Positions 31,482 through 38,198 of a stretch of DNA of 38,198 nucleotides are shown one piece after another (positions within the stretch are counted from its first letter, which is position 1; each line of letters starts with the position of its first letter). Under the pieces are notes generated by a model. It worked only from the letters and a program-made list of their open reading frames with translations. It did no database searches and was not told where the DNA came from. The stretch comes from JBBQKP01 sp038326995 (lineage in GTDB: Bacteria; Planctomycetota; Phycisphaerae; Tepidisphaerales; Tepidisphaeraceae). Made by a program: the position numbers and the translations under genes. The DNA lies in NCBI GenBank assembly GCA_038326995.1, contig JBBQKP010000003.1, positions 1 to 38,198 on the forward strand, read 5' to 3'.

Positions 31482-33440
31482 ATGCGTCGCACATTACCGA
31501 ACAAGGCCGTCTTCGTCGCCGCTTCGCTTCTCGCCGCGATCGCCACGCCCGCCTTCGCACAGTTTCGCGTCAACCCCTACCTCCAGCAGCCCTCCACCAA
31601 CGGGATGCTCTTCAACTGGTTCACCACCACCAATACCCCCGGCTCGATCAGCATCACCGGCCCGGGGCTCTCGTCCCCGCTGACGGTCAACAGCACGCCT
31701 ACGCGTGAAATCGTTCTGGACTACACAACCGGTGAAGACGCGCAGCTCCTCCTGCCGCTCACCCAGGGTTCGTGGCTCGTCGGCGGAGCGGGAACGCGTG
31801 ACAACAACTACAAGCACTCGGTTGACGTCCGCTCGCTTCAGGCCGGACAGACCTACAACTACACGGTCACGCAGGGCAATCAGACCTTTACCCGCCCCTT
31901 CCGCACTGCACCCTCGGCCAGCAACTGGCAGAGCGTCCGGTTTGTCGCGATGGCCGACAGTGAAATCGAACCCGCCGCCCGCAACAATCGCACCCAGTGG
32001 GCACCCGGCGCCGGCGCGGCGAACCGCCCGGCTCTCAGTAGCGCCTTCGCGACCAAGTTTGGCACTCAAGGCCTCAACGGCGCCACCGTACTGCGGTACC
32101 CGCTCACCGAATCCGAAGGGTTCACTCGAAACCTGAGCCTCGTCGACAGCCGAGATCCTGATTTTGTCGTCATGCCCGGCGACATCGTTCAGGGCGGCGG
32201 ATATCAGCCCGGATGGGACGAGTTCTTCAGACATCAGGCCGGCGAGTTCGGCGATAACCTCACCAAGCGGCCCCTCATCGCCGCGATGGGAAACTGGGAA
32301 GTATTCGCCACCGGTGTCAACGGCGCCTACAACACCAATACTACCGCCAACCCTGTGAGAAACGGCCCGCGTTTTGGCCGGTCCAAATACAAAACCTACA
32401 TCGACGCGCCCTCCAACGGAACCGCCAACCATCAGGACAACTATCACCGCGTCGACTACGGCCCGGTCACCATCATCACACTCGACTCCACCAACGGCGG
32501 TAGCGTCGGCGGTGTGAATGAAGACGTTCGAGGAAACTACCCCACCGCCCAAAGGCTCACCGGCCGACAGTACACCGGGCCTGGCACGGATACTCAGGAC
32601 AATTTCAACGTCGACGCGTATAACGCAGGCGTCGCCACCGACCCCAACTTCACCCGATACAACACGCCTGACCTGTCCGATTTCAATCCCGGCTCGCCCC
32701 AATGGAATTGGGCCCGGGAACAACTCGCCGACGCCAGAAGCAAAAATCAGATCGTCTTCGTTCAGTATCATCACACCGCGTACTCCAGCGGCGAGCACGG
32801 TCTGCCCATGAACCACGCCGACAGCTCCGGCCAGGGCGGAACGCCCATGCGTCAGTATCAATCCATGTTCGAAGAGTTCGGCGTGTCGGCTGTCCTGTCG
32901 GGACACAGCGAAATGTTCGAACGGTCCTTCGTCGATGAAAACGGCGACGGCGTGGGCGTGCATCACTACGACGTGGGCGTCAGTGCCGACGGACTCCGCG
33001 GTGCCCGTCGACTCAACGCCGCCTCCGGTAGCGACTTCTATGACCGAGAGCTGCTGAACTACAATCCCTTCAGCCAGTGGACCGCCGACCAGTCCGCCCC
33101 GGAGAAATGGGAACTCGTCGACGGCGTCCTCCAGCTCGTCGACGGCGGCAAGCACTACGGCCACCTCGAGGTCAATGTCGAACGCCTGCTCTCGGCCACG
33201 CTGACCGACGGTGCCGGTGCAAATCTCGACAACGTGCCCTTCGCCAAAGTCACGCTCACGCCCGTCTATAATTTCCCGGTCCTCGACAGCAACTACAACC
33301 TGCTGCGAACCGAGCGACGCGTCTACGGCGATGAGGTCGTGCTGATCCTCAACGCCCAGGGTCAGGTCATCCCAGAACCCGCGACGCTCGGCTTGATCGC
33401 GGGCGCGACCACGCTGCTCCTGCGACGTAAGCGTCGGTGA
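31482..33440 (+). CDS. Exported PEP-CTERM metallophosphoesterase (purple acid phosphatase-like architecture)
   Basis: A 652-residue protein with signal peptide MRRTLPNKAVFVAASLLAAI...AFA. An N-terminal Fn3-like domain (VNPYLQQPSTNGMLFNW) comes first, as in purple acid phosphatases, then a calcineurin-like phosphoesterase domain. Candidate metal/active-site blocks are ADSE (D159), MPGDIVQ (D234), GNWE (N271), QYHH (H430/H431) and GHSE (H475). Compared with the classical DxG/DxH, GDxxY, GNHE and GHxH, several residues differ. The C-terminus is a complete PEP-CTERM signal: IPEPATLGLI, a hydrophobic helix, then RRKRR. It is therefore a predicted substrate of the exosortase at 15554-16630. GGAG lies 8 nt before the ATG at 31482, chosen over 31458. 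It is followed by a tandem repeat and a strong terminator. Confidence 0.9.
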   Translation: MRRTLPNKAVFVAASLLAAIATPAFAQFRVNPYLQQPSTNGMLFNWFTTTNTPGSISITGPGLSSPLTVNSTPTREIVLDYTTGEDAQLLLPLTQGSWLVGGAGTRDNNYKHSVDVRSLQAGQTYNYTVTQGNQTFTRPFRTAPSASNWQSVRFVAMADSEIEPAARNNRTQWAPGAGAANRPALSSAFATKFGTQGLNGATVLRYPLTESEGFTRNLSLVDSRDPDFVVMPGDIVQGGGYQPGWDEFFRHQAGEFGDNLTKRPLIAAMGNWEVFATGVNGAYNTNTTANPVRNGPRFGRSKYKTYIDAPSNGTANHQDNYHRVDYGPVTIITLDSTNGGSVGGVNEDVRGNYPTAQRLTGRQYTGPGTDTQDNFNVDAYNAGVATDPNFTRYNTPDLSDFNPGSPQWNWAREQLADARSKNQIVFVQYHHTAYSSGEHGLPMNHADSSGQGGTPMRQYQSMFEEFGVSAVLSGHSEMFERSFVDENGDGVGVHHYDVGVSADGLRGARRLNAASGSDFYDRELLNYNPFSQWTADQSAPEKWELVDGVLQLVDGGKHYGHLEVNVERLLSATLTDGAGANLDNVPFAKVTLTPVYNFPVLDSNYNLLRTERRVYGDEVVLILNAQGQVIPEPATLGLIAGATTLLLRRKRR

Positions 33441-33453
33441 TTGTCGAGTCCCG

Positions 33454-33495
33454 GTCTTCATTCTGCTGTCTTCATTCTGCTGTCTTCATTCTGCT
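33454..33495. repeat. 14-bp tandem repeat after the PEP-CTERM gene
   Basis: Three perfect units of GTCTTCATTCTGCT directly before the terminator stem. Confidence 0.9.
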
Positions 33496-33534
33496 CCCGC
33501 GGCCCGGTCGACCACCGGGCCGCGGGCTTTTTTG
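33496..33534 (+). terminator. Intrinsic terminator of the PEP-CTERM gene
   Basis: A long GC stem (CCCGCGGCCCGGT ... ACCGGGCCGCGGG) followed by CTTTTTTG. A textbook rho-independent terminator. The following 140 bp to the SRPBCC stop show nothing. Confidence 0.92.
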
Positions 33535-33675
33535 TTTCAATATGTTCGTAGTGATTCATAACGTGATATCTCTGGGGCTGACCGCAATGACAATCGCTTC
33601 AGGACACACGAAACGATCGCTGCCGATCATGCTTGTCTACGCTTGAATCCGCGTGAGATTGTAACCCGCAGTTGG

Positions 33676-34170
33676 TCACGCGCTCACGTGCTTCATAACC
33701 TGCTCTCGCGTCACGCGGTGCCGGTGCGCGAACATCTGATCGAGCTGTCGGCGTACGAAGAGCGTGTTGGCCAGGTTCCCTAGAAATCCCAGCGGCACGA
33801 TGTACTCGATCGTGTCCGTCAATGTCGCCGTCGTCTCAGTCACACTCTCCATCAGGTGTTCGTGACGCCAGTATTTAAACGGGCCCGAATCCTGAATGTC
33901 CACGAAACGCGCACGCGTTTTTCCGTCGCTGCAAATGTGAGGCGGCTCGAACGTTTCATACCGAGCGGCCCATCGCATCTTCTTCCCCATCGGCCCTTTC
34001 GCCACGATCACCACCCGCGCGCCCACTCGCTGCGGCTCGTCAACCAATTCGAGATGCGGGTCCGACCCGGGCGGGGCGAGTAGAGGCAATGCCTCGCGAG
34101 CACTTTCGTGAAATTTCCACACCGCCGCGATCGGGGCATCGAGCGAAATTTGGTAGCGCGCAATGTTCAT
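33676..34170 (-). CDS. SRPBCC/START-like domain protein
   Basis: A 164-residue protein of the polyketide cyclase/ligand-binding fold. It opens with the typical first strand and helix (ARYQISLDAPIAAVWKFHESA). The middle contains RVGARVVIV and YWRHEHLMESV, and a late strand DTIEYIVPLGFLGNLAN leads into the C-terminal helix (LFVRRQLDQMFAHRHR). Family members bind hydrophobic ligands, and many small bacterial ones are uncharacterised. It starts 46 bp after the lepA stop in the same direction and is probably co-transcribed. No ribosome site is obvious. Confidence 0.8.
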   Translation of the reverse strand: MNIARYQISLDAPIAAVWKFHESAREALPLLAPPGSDPHLELVDEPQRVGARVVIVAKGPMGKKMRWAARYETFEPPHICSDGKTRARFVDIQDSGPFKYWRHEHLMESVTETTATLTDTIEYIVPLGFLGNLANTLFVRRQLDQMFAHRHRVTREQVMKHVSA

Positions 34171-34216
34171 AGGATCTGTTCACGGGCGTCATCGAAAATG
34201 CCACTAAACCAACAGC

Positions 34217-36007
34217 TCAATCTGCGGCTTCCAATATCGCCAGGAACGCTTCCTGCGGAATATCGACGCTGCCCATGCGCTTCATACGCTTCTTGCCCTC
34301 TTTTTGTTTCTCGAGCAGCTTGCGTTTGCGGGTGAAGTCGCCGCCGTAGCATTTGGCGGTCACGTTCTTGCCGACGCTCTTGATCGTTTCGCGCGCGATG
34401 ATTTTCCCACCGATGGCGGCCTGCAGGGGGATCTCAAAAAGGTGGCGGTCGATTTCTTCCTTCAGGCGTTTGATGAGCTGCCTGCCGCGGTTTTCGGAGT
34501 AGTCGCGGTGGACGATCACGGAGAGTGCGTCGATCTTGTCGTTGTTGACCAGAATATCGACCTTCACCAGATTGCCCGGGCGAAAACCAATGACTTCGTA
34601 ATCCATCGTGCCGTAGCCTTTGGTCGAGCTCTTCAGTCGGTCGTAGAAATCGAAAATCACCTCCGCCAGCGGGATCTCATACTCCAGAATCACGCGGCCC
34701 GTGTTGCCCAGATATTCGGTCTTGCTGTACGTGCCGCGTCGGTCCTCGCAAAGCGTCATGATGACGCCGACGTTCTCCTGAGGAAGGATCAACTGCATCT
34801 TGATGTAAGGCTCGCGAATTTCTTTCACCATTGTCGGATCGGGAAGCTCACTGGGCGAGTCGATTCTGATGGTCGTGTCGTCGGACCGCAGAATTTCATA
34901 GGTGACGGTCGGCGCGGTCTGAATGACTTCGATGTTGAATTCGCGCTCGAGCCGTTCCTGAATGATCTCCATGTGCAACAGCCCGAGGAAGCCGCATCGA
35001 AAGCCGAAGCCCAGCGCGTCGTTGTTTTCAGGCTCGAAGCTGAAGCTGGCGTCGTTGAGGCTGAGCTTGTCCATGGCGTCGCGCAGGTCTTCGTATTGCG
35101 TGTCGCCCGAGGGGTAGAAATCGCAGTAGACCATCTGCTGGATGGGCTTGTAGCCGGGCAGTTGTTCGGGTGCGGGTTCGTTGGCGAGGGTGATGGTGTC
35201 GCCGACGCGGACGTCGTGTAGGTCTTTGATGGAGGCGACGATGAAACCCACCTCGCCGTGGCCGATTTCCGCGACCTGCTTCGGGCGTGGGCAGAACTTG
35301 CCCAAATCAGTGACGGTGTAATCTTTGCCGGTTCCCATGAAGCGGATTTTGTCACCCTTTTTGATACCGCCGTCGATGGCACGGCAATAGGCGATGACGC
35401 CGCGGTAATCGTCGTAGATGCTGTCGAAGATCAGGGCGCGCGTGCGGGCGTTCTTCACGCCACGCGGGCCGGGCAGGCGATCGCAAATCGCATAAACGAG
35501 GTCTTCAATTCCCTGGCCGGTCTTGGCGCTGACGAGGATCGCTTCCTCGGCAGGCAGGCCCAGAACTTGCTCGATTTCCATCGCGACGTTGTCGGGCTGG
35601 GCACTGGGAAGATCGATCTTGTTAATGACCGGAATGATCTCCAGGCCCGCTTCGATCGCGGCATAGGCATTGGCGACGGTCTGCGCCTGCACGCCCTGCG
35701 TCGCATCGACCACCAGCACGGCCCCTTCGCACGCCTGCAACGCTCGCTGCACTTCATAGTGAAAATCGACGTGGCCCGGCGTGTCGATGAAGTTCAGCAT
35801 GAACTCTTCATCCTTATGGCGAGTGAAGACGGTGACGGCCGACGCCTTGATCGTGATGCCACGCTCTCGCTCCAAATCCATATCGTCAAGGATCTGATTC
35901 TGGAACTCGCGCTGCGTGATCGCACCCGCTGCCATGAGAAGGCGATCGGAAAGCGTGCTCTTGCCGTGGTCAATGTGGGCGATGATGGAAAAGTTTCGGA
36001 TGTGCAT
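34217..36007 (-). CDS. lepA: Elongation factor 4 (LepA)
   Basis: A 596-residue translational GTPase. G1 AHIDHGKS is near the start, then RGITIKA (G2), DTPGHVDF (G3) and NKIDLP (G4). Also visible are the EF-G-like domains (GFRCGFLGLLHMEI, VITYEILR-like) and the LepA-specific C-terminal domain with KCYGGDFTRKRKLLEKQKEGKKRMK. It acts on stalled or mis-translocated ribosomes. The frame is open to an ATG at 36034, but codons 3-4 of that longer form are TATACT, a -10 box. The ATG at 36007 (MHIRNFSIIAHIDHGK) matches the family and is preferred. Confidence 0.96.
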   Translation of the reverse strand: MHIRNFSIIAHIDHGKSTLSDRLLMAAGAITQREFQNQILDDMDLERERGITIKASAVTVFTRHKDEEFMLNFIDTPGHVDFHYEVQRALQACEGAVLVVDATQGVQAQTVANAYAAIEAGLEIIPVINKIDLPSAQPDNVAMEIEQVLGLPAEEAILVSAKTGQGIEDLVYAICDRLPGPRGVKNARTRALIFDSIYDDYRGVIAYCRAIDGGIKKGDKIRFMGTGKDYTVTDLGKFCPRPKQVAEIGHGEVGFIVASIKDLHDVRVGDTITLANEPAPEQLPGYKPIQQMVYCDFYPSGDTQYEDLRDAMDKLSLNDASFSFEPENNDALGFGFRCGFLGLLHMEIIQERLEREFNIEVIQTAPTVTYEILRSDDTTIRIDSPSELPDPTMVKEIREPYIKMQLILPQENVGVIMTLCEDRRGTYSKTEYLGNTGRVILEYEIPLAEVIFDFYDRLKSSTKGYGTMDYEVIGFRPGNLVKVDILVNNDKIDALSVIVHRDYSENRGRQLIKRLKEEIDRHLFEIPLQAAIGGKIIARETIKSVGKNVTAKCYGGDFTRKRKLLEKQKEGKKRMKRMGSVDIPQEAFLAILEAAD

Positions 36008-36022
36008 GGTGTCGAGCCGCTT

Positions 36023-36028
36023 AGTATA
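36023..36028 (-). promoter_or_regulatory. Candidate -10 of lepA
   Basis: TATACT on the minus strand lies 15 nt before the ATG at 36007. No strong -35 was seen. Confidence 0.45.
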
Positions 36029-36538
36029 CGACATTAGAGCAGTAGGGGGCGAGTGGCGTCACGTTTCGCGGGAAATGAACGAAGAGTGGCGATGTGAATC
36101 ATGTCGCGGCCTATGCCGCGCGACAGAACGCGTTTTAACCGCCGGATTGCGCGAATTTGCGCCGATAAGACGTCATTGACCACCGTTTTACACGCTTTTT
36201 CCAGCAACTTCTCGCGCTTGCTTTCTCTCATTCCCCGGCCCATCTCCTGATCTATACTCACCTTACGCCGCCGACACTCGTCTGAAGCAATGCGAAATGC
36301 GCACATTTGCAGTCGCAGTTTCGATTGCACCCCGTTGGCCGGGGCAAGTCGGCCCGAAACATTTGCGCCGAGGCATTTTCCATTCGCGCCGCAGCGCATC
36401 GCGACCGGCGCGCGAATCAGAAGCGCGCACGCAGATTCGGACTCGTTATGAGTGCCGACCTCTTCAGCAGTGTCCGCCGCCGGTGATTCAGCACTGAATC
36501 CGTCGCTGACCCCTGGTGTGTCGGCCGCTCACTCCCGT

Positions 36539-36608
36539 GTAGCCGCCAGCTCGCTGGCGCTTTTATGGACTCGACTTGCAGATCAAGCACCAGCAAGCTG
36601 GCGGCTAC
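36539..36608. repeat. REP-like repeat, family B copy 4
   Basis: Left arm GTAGCCGCCAGCTCGCTGGC, right arm CACCAGCAAGCTGGCGGCTA; the internal sequence differs from the other copies. Confidence 0.8.
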
Positions 36609-36655
36609 GACTGTGAAATAGTTACCTTTTCAATCGGTTACACGCAACGCCGATG

Positions 36656-36728
36656 TCTGGACCGTCCGTCAGGACATCGCATTTCCTCTCCAAACGCGGA
36701 AAGAAAGTGTCCTGCCGGACGGGCCGGA
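36656..36728. repeat. REP-like repeat, family A copy 6
   Basis: Left arm TCTGGACCGTCCGTCAGGAC, right arm TGTCCTGCCGGACGGGCCGG. It lies 70 bp upstream of upp and 48 bp after repeat B4. Confidence 0.85.
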
Positions 36729-36786
36729 GGAGATTTCGCATTCGGCTGAAGTACCACCGCATGCCGTGTTTTCTCCCGGCCCGCTT

Positions 36787-36792
36787 TATCAT
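36787..36792 (+). promoter_or_regulatory. Candidate -10 of upp
   Basis: TATCAT lies 7 nt before the ATG at 36800. Initiation would coincide with the start codon. Confidence 0.4.
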
Positions 36793-36799
36793 CCCCTTT

Positions 36800-37423
36800 A
36801 TGCTCAACGTCCACGTCATCGATCACCCCGTGATTCAGACCAAGCTCAGCGAACTGCGCGACCAATCGACCGATACCAGAGCTTTCAGATTGCTGCTGGA
36901 TGAGATTGCGATGTTGATGACGTACGAGGTCACGCGCGATTGGCCGACGGTGAAGCGGGGCGTAAGGACGCCGATGGAGGAGACGACCGGCGAGGTGCTT
37001 GCCAGGCCCGTCACGCTCGTGCCGATTCTGCGTGCGGGGCTGGGCATGGCCGACGGCGTGAAGCGAATTTTGTCCGACGCAAGATTGGGCCATCTGGGCG
37101 TCTCACGCAACGAAAAAACGTTGCTCCCCGACAGCTACTACGCCAAGCTCCCGCCCGACGTGAAGGAGACCGAGGTGCTGCTGATCGACCCGATGCTGGC
37201 GACGGGCGGAAGCGCGGTGTACGCGATCGATTTTTTGAAAAAGCAGGGCGTCACCAGCCTCAAGTTTATGTGCCTGGTGGCCGCCCCTGAGGGCATCGAT
37301 ACCCTGCACGCCAAACACCCCGAAGTGCCCATTTACTGCTGCGCCATCGACCGTCAGCTCAACGAGCGCGGCTACATCATGCCCGGATTAGGCGACGCGG
37401 GCGATCGGCTGTTCGGGACATAG
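36800..37423 (+). CDS. upp: Uracil phosphoribosyltransferase
   Basis: A 207-residue enzyme of pyrimidine salvage (uracil + PRPP to UMP). It has the diagnostic blocks ILRAGLGMADGV, the PRPP loop LLIDPMLATGGSA, and the uracil-binding C-terminus YIMPGLGDAGDRLFGT. The N-terminal VIDHPVIQTKLSELRD is also typical. The frame is open from 36653, but the extra 49 residues are translated repeat A6 and spacer; the ATG at 36800 gives the standard family length. It stands alone, divergent from lepA. Confidence 0.96.
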   Translation: MLNVHVIDHPVIQTKLSELRDQSTDTRAFRLLLDEIAMLMTYEVTRDWPTVKRGVRTPMEETTGEVLARPVTLVPILRAGLGMADGVKRILSDARLGHLGVSRNEKTLLPDSYYAKLPPDVKETEVLLIDPMLATGGSAVYAIDFLKKQGVTSLKFMCLVAAPEGIDTLHAKHPEVPIYCCAIDRQLNERGYIMPGLGDAGDRLFGT

Positions 37424-37507
37424 CCGTCTGATCCTCACCGATTGCCCAAACTCCCGGCAGGACTGTCGGATTGCTTCGAGTACGGAGTCGGTGTACTCCG
37501 ATTTGTG

Positions 37508-37536
37508 TTGACCTCTTCAGCCGGTTGTTCTAACAT
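37508..37536 (+). promoter_or_regulatory. Candidate sigma-70-type promoter of the last gene
   Basis: TTGACC, 17-nt spacer, TAACAT, giving a leader of about 48 nt before the ATG at 37591. Confidence 0.6.
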
Positions 37537-37590
37537 TCCCGGCCGCTGTTACTCACACACGAATCCCTCCACGGGCACTGGAAATTGAAA

Positions 37591-38198
37591 ATGCAAAACC
37601 TCACGACACCCAGATCTTTCTTTCCGCGATCGTCCATCTTCGCCGCGTCGGTCATTGCCGTCGTGGGCATGACTCAGGTCGCGAGCGCTCAGACCTACGT
37701 CAGGCTCGCCGATCGCACAGCCGCTCTGGCGGGTGGAGTCGCTTCGCCGAACCTCGTCACGGGCGTCGTCAGCTCTGACAGTCCCAACACCGTCTATAAC
37801 GTTGTCAGCGGCACGATTGGCGGGGCTGCGTCGCACCGCATCACGTCCTCCACCGGACTTTCTCCTTTCTCCACTGACTCCATTAACACGCAGCTCGTCG
37901 CGACCTCCACTTGGAACTTTGCCGCCACGACCTCGCCGACCGGTATTTCGGGGCTGCTTTACGACATCGGCACCCAGCTGCAGATCGTCGATACGTCGAG
38001 CACCGGCACCCGCGCCATCTACCGCATCAACAAGTCAGGCGGGGCCGTCACCAACTACGTCAATAACGCCGCGTTCAACGCCGCCATTGGTACCACGGGC
38101 ACGTCGATCATCACCTCGACCTTCAACCCTACGAACAGCAACCCGGTTTTTTATTCCAATGCCGGTCAGGAATTCTACCAGGCGACTGGCCCAAACAC
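37591..38198 (+). CDS. Exported protein, 5' part only; possible PEP-CTERM or surface protein
   Basis: An open frame of 202 codons from the ATG at 37591 to the right edge with no stop. Residues 1-34 form a signal peptide: basic MQNLTTPRSFFPRSS, hydrophobic FAASVIAVVG, and cleavage likely after ASA. The mature part is rich in Ser, Thr, Ala, Gly and Asn (TGVVSSDSPNTVYN, INKSGGAVTNYVNNA), as in secreted beta-rich surface proteins of this group. Whether it ends in a PEP-CTERM signal lies beyond the window. It has a good promoter candidate and a weak ribosome site (GGAAA). Confidence 0.8.
   Translation, partial: MQNLTTPRSFFPRSSIFAASVIAVVGMTQVASAQTYVRLADRTAALAGGVASPNLVTGVVSSDSPNTVYNVVSGTIGGAASHRITSSTGLSPFSTDSINTQLVATSTWNFAATTSPTGISGLLYDIGTQLQIVDTSSTGTRAIYRINKSGGAVTNYVNNAAFNAAIGTTGTSIITSTFNPTNSNPVFYSNAGQEFYQATGPN

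Larger units (their letters stand above)
36029..36799. other. Divergent intergenic region lepA/upp with repeats B4 and A6
   Basis: About 770 bp without a gene I can support. A 121-codon minus-strand frame (36034-36399) has low-quality, Arg-rich sequence and no ribosome site. The interval holds repeats B4 and A6 and the upp promoter region. A partial match to the 28-bp family C repeat (CCGTCGCTGACC) occurs near 36500. Confidence 0.55.

Noticed and set aside
31494..33461. A 655-codon minus-strand frame opposite the PEP-CTERM phosphatase
   Set aside because: It mirrors a gene with clear signal peptide, domains and sorting signal. The antisense translation is Gly/Val-rich and domain-free.
36034..36399. 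A 121-codon minus-strand frame upstream of lepA
   Set aside because: No ribosome site, Arg-rich composition, no recognisable fold, and the candidate lepA promoter region directly abuts its end.
1..38198. CRISPR array
   Set aside because: All repeats have either no spacers (tandem 12-15 bp units) or variable wide spacing. There are no regular 25-40-bp repeats with unique spacers and no cas genes.

Overview
The window is high-GC chromosomal DNA, most likely from a planctomycete of the Phycisphaerae type. I infer this from the gene content: prepilin-like proteins with the Planctomycetes-style N-terminus FTLVELLVVIGIIALLIGILLPAL, an exosortase/PEP-CTERM system, and many short dispersed palindromic repeats. 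No marker gene fixes the taxon. No rRNA, tRNA, CRISPR array or intact transposase was seen.

Layout. 1-2.8 kb: end of a LeuD-like gene, an NAD-dependent sugar epimerase (-), a TerC-family membrane protein (+) and rsmD (-). 2.8-5.4 kb: a repeat-rich, gene-poor patch with one AT-richer orphan gene and a broken open frame. 5.4-7.0 kb: a GT-C type membrane glycosyltransferase (+). 7.2-18.8 kb: a long run of minus-strand genes, in transcription order a WecG/TagA glycosyltransferase fusion, exosortase, an EpsI-like protein, a Wzc/GumC-like chain-length protein with a P-loop domain, a polyprenyl-phosphate sugar transferase, a PlsC acyltransferase and PriA. 19.2-21.8 kb: two tandem prepilin-like genes (-), each with its own promoter, terminator and a related flank. 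22.0-28.8 kb: rpsA (-), a YgfZ-like protein (+), a GT2-GtrA fusion (-), a methyltransferase (+), an ABM-domain protein (+) and a frameshifted lipoprotein gene (+). 29.1-33.5 kb: mutY (-), a DUF4926-like small protein (+) and a PEP-CTERM metallophosphoesterase (+). 33.7-38.2 kb: a SRPBCC protein (-), lepA (-), upp (+) and the 5' part of an exported protein that leaves the window.

How the genes fit together. The 10.5-18.8 kb block is a compact exosortase-associated polysaccharide locus. The sugar transferase would load the first sugar on the lipid carrier, the WecG-type enzyme would add a second sugar, and the Wzc/GumC-like protein would control chain length and export. Exosortase plus the EpsI-like protein would process PEP-CTERM proteins such as the phosphatase at 31482-33440. 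The sugar epimerase, GT-C protein and GT2-GtrA protein may supply or modify the glycan.

The most unusual features are two families of paired inverted hairpin repeats (six and four copies, all intergenic), one with compensatory stem changes. Others are recurrent 14-15 bp minisatellites at gene edges, a WecG fusion carrying what looks like a degenerate nucleotidyltransferase plus beta-helix, a duplicated prepilin transcription unit, and several promoters whose -10 box lies within about 15 nt of the start codon. All calls were made by eye from the sequence; no database search was run.
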